From DASPUH01 sp964518505 (GTDB taxonomy: Bacteria; Chloroflexota; Limnocylindria; Limnocylindrales; CSP1-4): 64,000 bases of DNA. Of this stretch, positions 17,070 to 26,010 are shown piece by piece (within the stretch, counting starts at the first letter, position 1; every line of letters starts with the position of its first letter). Location: NCBI GenBank assembly GCA_964518505.1, contig CAZFGT010000001.1, forward strand, positions 1-64,000. Direction: 5' to 3'. The notes beneath the pieces were generated by a model, which saw only the letters and a list, made by a program, of their open reading frames with translations, ran no database searches and was not told the DNA's origin. The position numbers and the translations under genes are program-made.

Positions 17070-17720
17070 CTAGGGCGCGGCGGACTTCATGGAGCGGGTC
17101 AGGGACTGTCCGGCGGCGTCGACGAGGTAGCAGATCACGGTCCGGTCACCGCTCGCCCAGCCCGTGTCGAGGGGGAAGAAGTAGCCCGCGTCGAGGGTCG
17201 TGGCATCGTCGAAGGAGATGCCCGTGTAGGCCTGGAAGCTCGCCGAACAGCGGTCCGCAGCGAACGTGTCGAAGGCGTCCGTGGGCGGATACGTGTCCGA
17301 GGCGGCGGCCGGATAGGTGAGGACGGCGAAGACCTCGCCGCCGTGCGCCTGGGTGCACGGGTGGTGCTGGACGTCGCCCACGCTCGACGAGGCCGTCGCA
17401 TCCGCGGGCAGGTCGAAGCAGTCACCCACGCGGAGGTCGCCGGCGTTGGCGCTGAGCTGGTCCCGGAACACGGCCACCCCGGCGCCGACCACGAGCACGA
17501 AGACGACCACGACGCCGACGATGACGAGACCCCGCCAGCGCCCCAGCCGCGACGTCCTGGGGGCTGCCCACGCGCCAGTGGGGGGCGTCACGCCGCCGGT
17601 GGGAGCCATCGGTGGGCCCCCGGCGGGCGGCATCTGCGGCGCCGCCCATCCGGGGACGTCTTCCGGCGTCGAGGCGGGCTCGGGCGTGGCGGCGGGGGTT
17701 GGTTGCGGTGTCTCGTCCAC
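17070..17720 (-). CDS. Septum-formation-family membrane protein
   Basis: A 216-residue protein. A cytoplasmic Pro/Ala-rich N-terminus (about 1-65) leads to one membrane helix (LVIVGVVVVFVLVVGAGVAVF). An extracytoplasmic septum-formation domain follows, with LRVGDCFDLPAD, the HHPCTQAHGGEVF motif, and cysteines likely forming disulfides. I place the start at GTG 17720, because AAGAGGT stands 6 bp upstream; ATG 17756 is an in-frame alternative. The partner and exact role are unknown. Proteins with this domain occur mostly in actinobacteria and Chloroflexota. Confidence 0.8.
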   Translation of the reverse strand: MDETPQPTPAATPEPASTPEDVPGWAAPQMPPAGGPPMAPTGGVTPPTGAWAAPRTSRLGRWRGLVIVGVVVVFVLVVGAGVAVFRDQLSANAGDLRVGDCFDLPADATASSSVGDVQHHPCTQAHGGEVFAVLTYPAAASDTYPPTDAFDTFAADRCSASFQAYTGISFDDATTLDAGYFFPLDTGWASGDRTVICYLVDAAGQSLTRSMKSAAP

Positions 17721-17779
17721 GATGACCTCTTGGCATGCTCGGTCCTGGCCGGCCATGTAGGCAGGTCACGGGGGCCCTG

Positions 17780-18529
17780 TCAAGGACCCCTTTCGGCGAC
17801 GCTGGGTGGTGTGGCGGTCGTTCCGTCGCCCCACCTCCCACGCTGCGCGGACGCCAAGAGTGCGGCCAGGCGGGTCATGATCTCGGCGGTCCCCGCCTCC
17901 GTCCGCTGGCGTCGCTGGGCGGCGCCGGTCTGGCCCGGCTCGCCGTCCCCGCTGGCGATGGTGAACGGCTCGCCGACCCGGATCGTGATACGGGTCCCGA
18001 ACGCCGGGACACGCCTCGCCCGCGGCAGGAAGCGCTGGGCCCCGGAGATGCCGACCGGCAGGATGGGCACGCCGGCCCGCAGGGCCAGGAGGGCGACCCC
18101 CGGGTGGGCCTCGCCAAGCAGGCCGTCGACGCTGCGCGTGCCCTCGGGGAAGAGGCCCACGACCCCTCCCCCGCGCAGCACCACGAGCGCGTCGTGGTAC
18201 GCCTGCACGTCGCTGCCGCCGGCCCGCACGAGGATCGCCCCGGCATGTCCCAGGAGCGGCCGGAGGGCCGGCACGAAGAGCTGTTCCTTGGCCAGGAACT
18301 GGATCGGCCGCCCCAGGCGCGGCTGGAGCCAGGCGCCGACGAGCGGCGGGTCGATGTTGCTGGTGTGGTTGGCGACGAGGAGCAGCGGCCCGGTCTGGGG
18401 CAGCGCCACCGGTCCCTCGTAGCGGACCCGCGCCACGGCCCCGAAGACGCCACGCAGGACGAGCGAAGCGAGTCGCAGGAACGGGCTCGTCGAGGTGAGG
18501 ACGCGCACCGGGCTGCGCTCAGCCGGCAT
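17780..18529 (-). CDS. plsC: 1-acyl-sn-glycerol-3-phosphate acyltransferase
   Basis: A 249-residue PlsC-type acyltransferase that adds the second acyl chain in phosphatidic acid synthesis at the membrane. Catalytic NHTSNID (H55, D60) and the glycerol-phosphate-binding FPEGTRS (127-133) are intact, and a PVGISG motif follows. The start ATG 18529 overlaps the end of the rluB-cmk fusion gene by 11 bp, the usual cmk-plsC coupling. Confidence 0.94.
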   Translation of the reverse strand: MPAERSPVRVLTSTSPFLRLASLVLRGVFGAVARVRYEGPVALPQTGPLLLVANHTSNIDPPLVGAWLQPRLGRPIQFLAKEQLFVPALRPLLGHAGAILVRAGGSDVQAYHDALVVLRGGGVVGLFPEGTRSVDGLLGEAHPGVALLALRAGVPILPVGISGAQRFLPRARRVPAFGTRITIRVGEPFTIASGDGEPGQTGAAQRRQRTEAGTAEIMTRLAALLASAQRGRWGDGTTATPPSVAERGP

Positions 18530-20018
18530 GTCCGCCTCCGGCGCGCTCGGCGGCCCGCACGCGGGCGACCACGCTGCGGACCGTGTGATCGAACGTCCGG
18601 CCGTCGCTGCGCACGATGACCGCGTCGAGGGGCACCCGCAGCGGCCCCACCGCCCGCTCGCTGTCGAGGGCGTCGCGCTGGCGCAGGTCGGCCAGGACCG
18701 CGGTCGCAGCCGGACTGCGCGGGTCGAGCGCGCGCTGCGCGATGCGGCGCTGGGCTCGCTCCTCCACGCTGACGTCCAGGTACAGCTTGAGGTCGGCGTC
18801 GGGCAGGATGGCCGTGCCGATGTCGCGGCCGGCCATGATGATGCGCCCGGGTGCGGCGATGGCCCGCTGGACGGGCTGCAGGGCGGCCCGCACGGCGGGA
18901 TGCTGGGCCACCTGGCTGACGTGGCGATCGACGGGCGTCTCGTGGACGGCGGTGGTCACGTCCATCCCGTCGGCCGTGACACGGGTCAGCCCCCCGTGGT
19001 CGTTGGGCGCCAGGACCACCTCCGGCACGAGAGCGGCCAGGGCAGCCCCATCGTCGAGGGCCGTCCCGCGCTCCAGGGCCAGCCAGGTCAGGGCCCGGTA
19101 CAGCAACCCGGTGTCGCAGAAGCGGTAGCCCAGGCGGAGCGCTGCGGCGCCCCCGACCGTGCTCTTGCCGCTCGAGGCTGGCCCGTCCAGGCTGACGATG
19201 AGGCCCGGCCGGGCTGCGTCGCGGTGCGCCGTGGTGCCGGGCGCCCCGCCGGCCCCCGGACCGCCCAGCCGGCGGACCTCGGCGGGCTCGAGCTCGCGCG
19301 CCTCACCCGACGCCAGGTCGGCCAGCCACAACGTCCCGATGCGCACCCGCACGAGGCGCAGCACCGGCACCCCGACGGCGGCGAACATGCGGCGCAGCTG
19401 GCGGCGCCAGCCCTGGGCGATCGTGACCCGATACCACCCGTCGGGTGTCGGCGGTGGGACGACCGAGGCGGCCAGCTTGGCCGTCTCGGCCGCGGTCGCG
19501 GGTCGCAGGTCGCCGATCTGGGCCAGACCCTCGTCGAGGGCGACGCCGTTGCGCAGCGTGGCAGCCTGCCGCCCGTCGAGGGTCCCCGCCACCTGCACGG
19601 CGTACTCGCGGGCCAGCTCGTGGCTGGGGTGGGCCACCCGCTGCGACCAGTCGCCGTCGTTGGTCAGCAGCACCAGGCCTTCCGAGTCGCGGTCCAGGCG
19701 GCCCACGGGGTAGATGCGGCCGGCCCGCGCCAGGATCGCCGGCGGAACGAGGTCGATGACCGTCCGCGCGGCGTGGCGGTCGCGGACCGTGCTCGTCACG
19801 CCGACGGGCTTGTTGAGCGCCAGGTACACGTGACCGGCCGGGGCGCGCAGTGGCCGCCCGTCGACCAGGATGCGCGCTGCGCGCGGATCGACGCGCTGGC
19901 CAAGATGGGCGGGGACGCCATCGACCTGGACGCGCCCGGCGACGATAAGGGCCTCCGCCCCCCGGCGGGACGCCACCCCGGCATCGGCGAGGACCTTCTG
20001 CAGCCGGACCTCAGCCAT
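18519..20018 (-). CDS. Fused 23S/16S rRNA pseudouridine synthase - cytidylate kinase
   Basis: One 499-residue frame holds two enzymes usually encoded separately. Residues 1-250 are an RsuA/RluB pseudouridine synthase: S4 domain at 4-60, ALNKPVGV, catalytic GRLDRDSEG with D109, and RVTIAQGWRRQLRRMF. Residues about 273-499 are cytidylate kinase: P-loop DGPASSGKST at 278-287, YRFCDTGLLYRALT, and AGRDIGT. It starts ATG 20018, overlapping the scpB stop by 8 bp. The two genes are adjacent (rluB-cmk) in many bacteria, so loss of the intervening stop explains the fusion. The short linker (about 250-272) is Gly/Ala-rich. Confidence 0.94.
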   Translation of the reverse strand: MAEVRLQKVLADAGVASRRGAEALIVAGRVQVDGVPAHLGQRVDPRAARILVDGRPLRAPAGHVYLALNKPVGVTSTVRDRHAARTVIDLVPPAILARAGRIYPVGRLDRDSEGLVLLTNDGDWSQRVAHPSHELAREYAVQVAGTLDGRQAATLRNGVALDEGLAQIGDLRPATAAETAKLAASVVPPPTPDGWYRVTIAQGWRRQLRRMFAAVGVPVLRLVRVRIGTLWLADLASGEARELEPAEVRRLGGPGAGGAPGTTAHRDAARPGLIVSLDGPASSGKSTVGGAAALRLGYRFCDTGLLYRALTWLALERGTALDDGAALAALVPEVVLAPNDHGGLTRVTADGMDVTTAVHETPVDRHVSQVAQHPAVRAALQPVQRAIAAPGRIIMAGRDIGTAILPDADLKLYLDVSVEERAQRRIAQRALDPRSPAATAVLADLRQRDALDSERAVGPLRVPLDAVIVRSDGRTFDHTVRSVVARVRAAERAGGGHAG

Positions 20019-20661
20019 CGGCGGCGGCCGCCGGATCACCGCCCTCCGCGGCCCGATCCTGCGCCTCCAGGAAGCCCGCCACTTCAGCCTCCAGCGGCGG
20101 CAGGTCGGCCAGCGAGGTCAGTCCGAAGCGCTCCAGGAACTCGAAGGTCGTGCCGTACAGGTACGGGCGGCCCGGCGTGTCGGCCCGGCCCTGCTCGCGG
20201 ATGAGCCGGCGATGCATCAGCGCGCGCACGACGTAGTCCGAGTCGACGCCCCTGATCCGCTCGATGAGGCCGCGCGTGACGGGCTGGCGGTAGGCCACGA
20301 TGGCCAGCGTCTCCAGCCCCGCCGGCGACAGGCGCGCGGGATCGCTGCCCACGTAGCGGGCGATGAGCGCACCGGCCGCGGGTGCGGTCGTAAGCTGCAC
20401 GGATTCCTCATCGCTGACGAGCCGGATGCCCCGGTCGCGCAGGGCCACCTCGAGATCGCCCAGCCGTGCGTCGACCGTCTCGGCATCGACCCCCGCGAGG
20501 GCCGCGATCTCGCGCCGGGACAGCGGCCGCTCGGCGACGAAGAGCAGGGCCTCCAGTTCCGGCACCGAGAGCTCCGCGGCGCCCGGGCCCGGCGTGGCCC
20601 CCACGAGGCGCCCCAGGGCCGCGGCCTCCTGCGGGTCCAGGTCCATCGTGTCGGCGCTCAT
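20011..20661 (-). CDS. scpB: Chromosome segregation/condensation protein ScpB
   Basis: A 216-residue winged-helix ScpB, partner of ScpA and SMC. Landmarks are LEALLFVAERPLSRREIAAL near the N-terminus, LSPAGLETLAIVAYRQPVTR in the middle, and GRPYLYGTTFEFLERFGL at the end. ATG 20661 overlaps the scpA stop as ATGA, which fixes the start against longer in-frame options. Confidence 0.96.
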   Translation of the reverse strand: MSADTMDLDPQEAAALGRLVGATPGPGAAELSVPELEALLFVAERPLSRREIAALAGVDAETVDARLGDLEVALRDRGIRLVSDEESVQLTTAPAAGALIARYVGSDPARLSPAGLETLAIVAYRQPVTRGLIERIRGVDSDYVVRALMHRRLIREQGRADTPGRPYLYGTTFEFLERFGLTSLADLPPLEAEVAGFLEAQDRAAEGGDPAAAADG

Positions 20662-21464
20662 GCGGCGACCGGTCCCGCCGCCGGGCCGGCCGGGTTCGCC
20701 AGGCGGCACTCGATGGGGCCCCACGGCACGGCCTGCACGGCGACCACCTCGCGGCGCTTCACCAGCTCCAGCAGGGCCAGGAACGTGACGGCCATGAAGA
20801 CCCGGTCGCGGCCCGTGCCCAGCAGTTCCTGGAGGACCACGGCCGGCGCCTGAGCCAGCGCGGCACGGATGGCCGCGGCCCGTTCGACCAGGGTCACGCT
20901 GCGCGCCATCACCCGCGGTGGCTCGACCGGTGGCTGGGCCATCGTGACGAGCGCGGCCAGCGCCTCCACGAGGCGGAGGGGATCCATCGGCGGGGCGGGC
21001 GCCAGGCGCGCGGCGGCCTGGGCATCGGCCGCGGCGGCCGTCCCCTCGCGGTGGAAGAGACGCTCGGGCGAGTCCAGCAGCAGGCCCAGGCGCGCCCCGG
21101 CATCACGGAAGCGGCGGTAGACCAGCAGCCGCTCGCGCAGCTCGGCCTCCGGATCGGGCGCCTCTTCGGGGACCGGCTCCGGCCCCGGCGCGGCCGGCAG
21201 CATGGCCCGCGATTTGATGAGGATGAGGTGGGCGGCCACACTCACGAAGGTGCTGAGATGCGGCAGGCGCTCCCCCGGTAGCGCCGCGAGCGCCTCCAGG
21301 TAGGCCCCGGCCAGGTCGCCCAGCGGCACCGTGAGGATGTCCAGCTGGCGCTGCTCGATGAGGGTCAGGAGCAGGCCCAGGGGGCCGTCGAAAGTGGCCA
21401 CCTGGACCAGCGTGGCGAACTCGGGGCGCGGCTCGTCGATGAAGCGGACGGCCGTGGCCAGCAT
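20658..21464 (-). CDS. scpA: Segregation and condensation protein ScpA
   Basis: A 268-residue kleisin ScpA: FDGPLGLLLTLIEQRQLDI at the N-terminus, PHLSTFVSVAAHLILIKSRAML, and the C-terminal winged helix VFMAVTFLALLELVKRREV. It bridges SMC heads with ScpB. Translation is coupled on both sides: TGATG with the upstream HD gene and ATGA with scpB. smc itself is not in the window. Confidence 0.96.
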   Translation of the reverse strand: MLATAVRFIDEPRPEFATLVQVATFDGPLGLLLTLIEQRQLDILTVPLGDLAGAYLEALAALPGERLPHLSTFVSVAAHLILIKSRAMLPAAPGPEPVPEEAPDPEAELRERLLVYRRFRDAGARLGLLLDSPERLFHREGTAAAADAQAAARLAPAPPMDPLRLVEALAALVTMAQPPVEPPRVMARSVTLVERAAAIRAALAQAPAVVLQELLGTGRDRVFMAVTFLALLELVKRREVVAVQAVPWGPIECRLANPAGPAAGPVAA

Positions 21465-21976
21465 CAGTTGGCCTCGTCGGCCAGGCGGAGCGCCTCGCCC
21501 AGGTGCGCGTCGACGCCCGAGGCCGGGTCCAGCGGACCTACCTGGGCGCGGATGAGGGCCGCGGTGTGGGCCGAGCAGCCGGCCGCGAGGGCCAACTCAG
21601 CCGAGCGGTCGGCATGGTCCCGCAGCCGCTCGAAGGGCGCGGCAAAGCCGGGCAAGGCGCCCAGGGTGCCCCGCACGCGGGTCCCGTAGTGCTCACCGAG
21701 GCTCCAGGCCACGCGATGCCACAGCCGGACGGTGGGCCCCTTGGCCACGTCGTGCAGCAGGCCGGCCAGACGCAGATCCGGGTCGTGATACCCGGCCGCG
21801 TCGAGGGTGGCGACCACATCCAGGCCATGGCGCCGGTCGGCGGGAGGCATGGTCAGGAACAGCCGCAGCTGCTCCGTGGTGAGCCACCCCCGGAGGGTCG
21901 CCAGCTCGCCCGCCGAGACGCGGGCGGTCACGTGGCGCAAGGCCTGGCGGCTGCGCTGCCACCACCAGGAGTTCAC
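21464..21976 (-). CDS. HD-domain protein
   Basis: A 170-residue protein with one HD-type metal site: RRHGLDVVATL then LAGLLHDVAKG (the HD pair), with a later DHADRSAELALAAG that could supply the last ligand. Such small HD proteins are phosphohydrolases of unknown substrate. It is directly coupled to scpA and follows the M50 protease gene by 17 bp. The association with scpAB is positional and not a known functional pairing. Confidence 0.8.
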   Translation of the reverse strand: MNSWWWQRSRQALRHVTARVSAGELATLRGWLTTEQLRLFLTMPPADRRHGLDVVATLDAAGYHDPDLRLAGLLHDVAKGPTVRLWHRVAWSLGEHYGTRVRGTLGALPGFAAPFERLRDHADRSAELALAAGCSAHTAALIRAQVGPLDPASGVDAHLGEALRLADEAN

Positions 21977-21992
21977 GACGACGGCAGGTCCA

Positions 21993-22688
21993 TCAGTAGA
22001 TCAACCCGGGCAATCCGGTCAGCGCGGTGAAGATGCCGCCCAGGATCGGCGAGAGGAAGGTGGTCCCGCCGAAGAAGATGAGGATGAAGACGATCAGGAA
22101 GCCGTACAGGCCCACCTGGGCCTGTACGCGGGTCATGTCCCACGCCACCTGCGGGGGCACGAGGCCCCGCAGGACGGCCCACCCATCGAGGGGCGGGACG
22201 GGGATCAGGTTGAAGATGAAGAGCACGATGTCGATGAATACGAAGATCTGCAGAGCACCGAACAGGAGGCGAGCGGCCTGGTTGCTACCGATCAGGTCCA
22301 GCCCCGGTACTGCGACGATGAACCGGATCAGGACCGCTCCGATGGCGGCCAGGATCAGGTTGGAGACCGGACCGGCCAGGGCCACCCACATCTCGCCACG
22401 GCGTCCGCCACGCAGGTTGGAGGGGTTGACTGGCGTGGGCTTGGCCATGCCGATGGCGAACGTGCCGCCGCTGCCGACGAGCGAGAGCAGGAGCAGGCCG
22501 CCGCCCATGGGATCGAAGTGGGCGATCGGATCCAGCGTCAGGCGGCCCAGGTAACGGGCGGTGCTGTCGCCAAGGCGGTTGGCCATCCAGGCATGCGAGA
22601 ACTCGTGGATGGGGAAGGCGACGAGCAGGAACACCGCCCCGAGCACGATGTCCCGGAAGATGGCCTCCGGGGTCAGGATGTCGCCCAT
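21993..22688 (-). CDS. Site-2 protease family (M50) membrane metallopeptidase
   Basis: A 231-residue, mostly hydrophobic protein with zinc motif HEFSH (28-32) in helix 1 and the third ligand in NLIPVPPLDG near residue 165. This is the compact rhomboid-like S2P class found upstream of scpA in many Gram-positive genomes. It should cut substrates within the membrane; the substrate is unknown. It has no PDZ domain. Confidence 0.93.
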   Translation of the reverse strand: MGDILTPEAIFRDIVLGAVFLLVAFPIHEFSHAWMANRLGDSTARYLGRLTLDPIAHFDPMGGGLLLLSLVGSGGTFAIGMAKPTPVNPSNLRGGRRGEMWVALAGPVSNLILAAIGAVLIRFIVAVPGLDLIGSNQAARLLFGALQIFVFIDIVLFIFNLIPVPPLDGWAVLRGLVPPQVAWDMTRVQAQVGLYGFLIVFILIFFGGTTFLSPILGGIFTALTGLPGLIY

Positions 22689-22701
22689 GTGTGCCGGGTC
22701 G

Positions 22702-23403
22702 CTACAGCCGGCCCAGGAGATCGGCCTTCTTGGCGTCGTACTCCTCCTGGGTGAGGGCGCCCTGGTCGACCAGCGTCTTGAGCTCGGCCAGCGTCCGCGT
22801 GACCGAGGCCGGATCGGCCGGCGCCGGAGTCGCGGCGACGGGCTGCGGCGCGGCCGCGGCCCCCACCGGCGGCGTCGGCAGCCGATGCGCCGCCTCGTCG
22901 TCGAGGAGGTTCTTGGCGTTGAGCATCTCGCGCTTGAACTCGGTCGGACGGGCGAGCATGTGGTAGTCGTCGATGTTGGAATCCTCGGCCGCCGTCAGGA
23001 TGTTGAGGTCCCCGTAGCCCAGCAGCCGCCCCAGCAGGTTCTGGTCCAGGATCGCGTCGTTGACCTTCTCCAGCGAGCTGTCCGCGGCATGCTTGTTGAG
23101 CACGCCGTCGACCTTCAGTACCCGCCGATTGGTGATGACGTAGTCCTGCGCCGACCAGCGCCACGCCTGCAGCAGGAACAGCACGAGGCCGACCACGAAG
23201 CTGATGATCCCGACCCAGCTCAGGACGGTCAGGATGGCGCTGCCGCCATCGGGATGCAGGACGGCGATGAGGATGACGTCCACGATCGTCACGGCCCACG
23301 CCAGCATGGCGTAGCGCGCGTCGAGCAGAAGCGCCAGGGCGTGCTGGCGGGAACGGTAGACGACGACCTCGCCATCGGCCAGCAGGGTGTCGGCGTAACG
23401 CAT
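22702..23403 (-). CDS. bPH2-domain membrane protein with SHOCT tail
   Basis: A 233-residue protein. Two membrane helices (about 30-52 and 58-82) are followed by a bacterial PH-like domain (DYVITNRRVLKVDGVLNK, then SLEKVNDAILDQNLLGRLLGYG). A Pro/Ala linker leads to a C-terminal SHOCT motif (LAELKTLVDQGALTQEEYDAKKADLL). SHOCT motifs mediate oligomerisation or docking. Function unknown. It lies between xerD and the M50 gene on the same strand. Confidence 0.88.
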   Translation of the reverse strand: MRYADTLLADGEVVVYRSRQHALALLLDARYAMLAWAVTIVDVILIAVLHPDGGSAILTVLSWVGIISFVVGLVLFLLQAWRWSAQDYVITNRRVLKVDGVLNKHAADSSLEKVNDAILDQNLLGRLLGYGDLNILTAAEDSNIDDYHMLARPTEFKREMLNAKNLLDDEAAHRLPTPPVGAAAAPQPVAATPAPADPASVTRTLAELKTLVDQGALTQEEYDAKKADLLGRL

Positions 23404-23421
23404 CGGGCGGTTCTCCCTCCT

Positions 23422-24375
23422 TCAGGCGCGGGGATGGGCGCGGGCGTAGACCTGCTTGATCCGCTCCCCGGTCAGATGGGTGTACAGCTGCGTGGTGCTG
23501 ATACTGGCATGTCCCAGCAGCTCCTGGACCACGCGCAGGTCCGCGCCGCCCTCCAGCAGGTGCGTGGCGAAACTGTGGCGAAGCGTATGCGGAGTGACGT
23601 GCCCGTGCAGCCCCGCCCGTTGCGCGGCGGCCTGCACGGCGCGCCAGGCGGCCATCCGCCCCAGTCGCCGGCCGCGGCTCGACACGAAGAGCGGCCCGCC
23701 CCGCGGCAGGGCCGCGGCGTCGGGCAGCCAGACCGAGCGCGCCGTCGCCTCGTAGGCCGCTAGGGCCGCCAGGGCCGGGTCGCCGACCGGCACCAGTCGC
23801 TCGCGATCGCCCTTGCCGATGACCCGCACGTAGCCACCCTCCGCGGAGAGGTCCTGCCGGTCCAGGGCCGTCGCCTCGCCGATGCGCAGGCCGGAGGCAT
23901 AGAGCAGCTCCAGCAGGGCGTGATCGCGCATCGCGGCTGGGTCGTCGCCCACGCTCGCATCCAGGAGCTGGATGACCTCGTCGGCGGCCAGGGGGTCCGG
24001 CAGGCGGCGGCCCGGGCGAGGCAGGTCCAGGCGACCGGCCACGTCCACGTCGATGAGGCCCTCGGCGAAGGCGAAACGGTAGAAGGCGCGAATCGCCGCC
24101 GCGCGTCGCCGCCGGGTGGCGGGACGGAGGGGCACCGGAGGGTCGCCGAGACCGGACAGGTACGTGCGCGCCGGCTCGACCGACCTGCCCCATGCTCCCA
24201 CGTCGGGCGAGGTGGCCCCGAACGCGCGGAGGTCGGAGGCATACGCGGAGCGCGTGCGCGGGGAGAGGCCGCGCTCGACGCGGAGGTAGACGAGATACGC
24301 CGCCACGGCCGCCTGGTAGGCAGGTGGCCCGACCGTCCCCAGGGGTCCGACCCCCACCGGCCCCGCCTGGCTCAC
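23422..24375 (-). CDS. xerD: Tyrosine recombinase XerC/XerD
   Basis: A 317-residue tyrosine recombinase with a full catalytic set: R164 (SGLRIGEA), K188 (GKGDRERLVP), H263 and R266 (HTLRHSFATHL), H289 (LLGHASISTTQ) and nucleophile Y298. The N-terminal SAM-like domain is at 20-105. Size, motifs and the housekeeping setting fit chromosome-dimer resolution at dif rather than a phage integrase. GTG 24375 overlaps the nadK stop (GTGA). No att or dif site was identified nearby. Confidence 0.92.
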   Translation of the reverse strand: MSQAGPVGVGPLGTVGPPAYQAAVAAYLVYLRVERGLSPRTRSAYASDLRAFGATSPDVGAWGRSVEPARTYLSGLGDPPVPLRPATRRRRAAAIRAFYRFAFAEGLIDVDVAGRLDLPRPGRRLPDPLAADEVIQLLDASVGDDPAAMRDHALLELLYASGLRIGEATALDRQDLSAEGGYVRVIGKGDRERLVPVGDPALAALAAYEATARSVWLPDAAALPRGGPLFVSSRGRRLGRMAAWRAVQAAAQRAGLHGHVTPHTLRHSFATHLLEGGADLRVVQELLGHASISTTQLYTHLTGERIKQVYARAHPRA

Positions 24376-25220
24376 GGCGGAAGCAGCTCCACCTTGCGGC
24401 GCAGCAGGTCCCAGAACGAGGGCGTGCCGGGGGGCTGCATGAAGCGGATGGGCCGCTCGCGGGCATGCACCTGGACGCTATCACCGACCGCCAGGGCCAG
24501 GTCGGTCTGGCCGTCGATGCTGACCATCACGTCGTAGGCGGCCTCCACCCGCACGGTCACGGTGTGGCGGGGGCTGACGACGATGGAATGGATGCCCGCC
24601 AGGTAGGCGGCGATCGGCGTCACGACCAGGTTCCGGCTGCCGGGATCCAGGATCGGCCCGCCGGCGCTGAAGGAGTAGCCGGTCGAGCCGGTCGGGGTGG
24701 CGACCACCAGTCCGTCGGCCCGATAGGTCGCCAGGTGCGTCTCGTCGATGGCCACATCAAGGCGGATGAGGCGGGGGGACGATCCGCGCACGATGGCGGC
24801 TTCGTTGAGGGCGACGAAGTGCGCCGCGGTCGTGGTGGTCGCCCCTCCCGGCGCGGGCACGACCCTGACCTCCAGGGCCATCCGCGACTCGGCCTCGAAG
24901 GCGCCGTCACGGGCCTGGCCGAGCACCGCCTCCAGCTGGTCCGCCTCCGCCCGGGCGAGGAAGCCGACCTTGCCGGTGTTGACCCCCAGGAGCGGCACGT
25001 CCGTGTTGGCCAGGGCGCTCACGGCCCGCAGGATCGTCCCGTCGCCGCCCAGGATGAGCAGCAGCTCGGTGCCCGGGAGATTGGTGCGCACCAGGGCCGT
25101 ATCGGCCCCAGGCGAGGTCCAGACGGCGAGGTCGTGCCGCGTGCACCACGCGACGGCCCGCTCCAGGAGCGCCACGGCGAGCGGATTCGTGGCGTTGAAG
25201 ACGATGCCCAGGCGGTTCAT
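24372..25220 (-). CDS. nadK: NAD kinase
   Basis: A 282-residue NAD(+) kinase making NADP. GGDGT (58-62) is followed by LGVNTGKVGFLA, and the substrate loop VVATPTGSTGYSFSAGGPI is intact. It is coupled to tlyA upstream (ATGA) and xerD downstream (GTGA). The tlyA-nadK order recurs in Gram-positive and Chloroflexota genomes. Confidence 0.96.
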   Translation of the reverse strand: MNRLGIVFNATNPLAVALLERAVAWCTRHDLAVWTSPGADTALVRTNLPGTELLLILGGDGTILRAVSALANTDVPLLGVNTGKVGFLARAEADQLEAVLGQARDGAFEAESRMALEVRVVPAPGGATTTTAAHFVALNEAAIVRGSSPRLIRLDVAIDETHLATYRADGLVVATPTGSTGYSFSAGGPILDPGSRNLVVTPIAAYLAGIHSIVVSPRHTVTVRVEAAYDVMVSIDGQTDLALAVGDSVQVHARERPIRFMQPPGTPSFWDLLRRKVELLPP

Positions 25221-25987
25221 GCGGCCACCGGCGGGCGGCGCAGGTGCAGGAAGATCTCGATGTTGCCGGCCGGCCCCGGCAGGCCCGACACGGCCTCGCC
25301 GCGAACCTCCAGACCAAGCGCGCGAGCCGCCCCGGCGACCCGTTCGACCGCTGCCGCGCGCACCCCGGCGTCACGTACGACGCCCTTGGGCACGTCCCCG
25401 GGGCGCGATTCGAACTGCGGCTTGACGAGCACCACGAGCTCCCCACCGGGCACGACCTGGGCCGCCATCCCCGGCAGCAGGCGGGTCAGCGAGATGAACG
25501 AGACGTCGGCCACGACCAGCGTGATGGGCTCCGGCAGGCGGATGGCCTCGGCATCGGCCGGCTCCAGCCGGCGGGCGTGGGTCCGTTCCATGCTGGTCAC
25601 CCGCGGGTCCGCGCGGAGCGCCTCGGCCAACTGTCCTCGGCCCACGTCGAGAGCATAGACATGGCGGGCGCCGCGCTGCAACAGGCAGTCGGTGAAGCCG
25701 CCGGTGCTGGCCCCGACGTCCAGGCAGACGCGATCGCGCGGCTCCACCCCGAACGCATGGAGGGCACCTGCCAGCTTCTCCCCGCCGCGCGAGACGTACG
25801 GCGGTGGCTGGTCCAGGGTGACGGGCGTGTCAGCGGCGACCAGGTCGCCCGGCTTGCGGTCGCGACGGGCGGCGGGTCCGTCCCCGACGCGGACACGCCC
25901 GGCCAGGAGGAGGGCCTGTGCCTGGGCCCGGCTTGCGACGAGGCCGCGGGCAAGGATGAGCTGGTCCAGCCGGGTGCGAGCCGGCAC
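25217..25987 (-). CDS. tlyA: TlyA family rRNA 2'-O-methyltransferase
   Basis: A 256-residue protein: S4 RNA-binding domain at about 5-65 (LVASRAQAQALLLAGRVRVG), VSRGGEKLAGAL, the SAM-binding DVGASTGGFTDCLLQRGA, and the KPQFE motif (VLVKPQFESRPGDV). It methylates ribose in 16S and 23S rRNA. The start is GTG 25987, 23 bp after dxs. Although sometimes labelled hemolysin, the motifs are those of the methyltransferase. Confidence 0.95.
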   Translation of the reverse strand: MPARTRLDQLILARGLVASRAQAQALLLAGRVRVGDGPAARRDRKPGDLVAADTPVTLDQPPPYVSRGGEKLAGALHAFGVEPRDRVCLDVGASTGGFTDCLLQRGARHVYALDVGRGQLAEALRADPRVTSMERTHARRLEPADAEAIRLPEPITLVVADVSFISLTRLLPGMAAQVVPGGELVVLVKPQFESRPGDVPKGVVRDAGVRAAAVERVAGAARALGLEVRGEAVSGLPGPAGNIEIFLHLRRPPVAA

Positions 25988-26010
25988 GCTGGTGCTCCGG
26001 TCGGCGGTGG

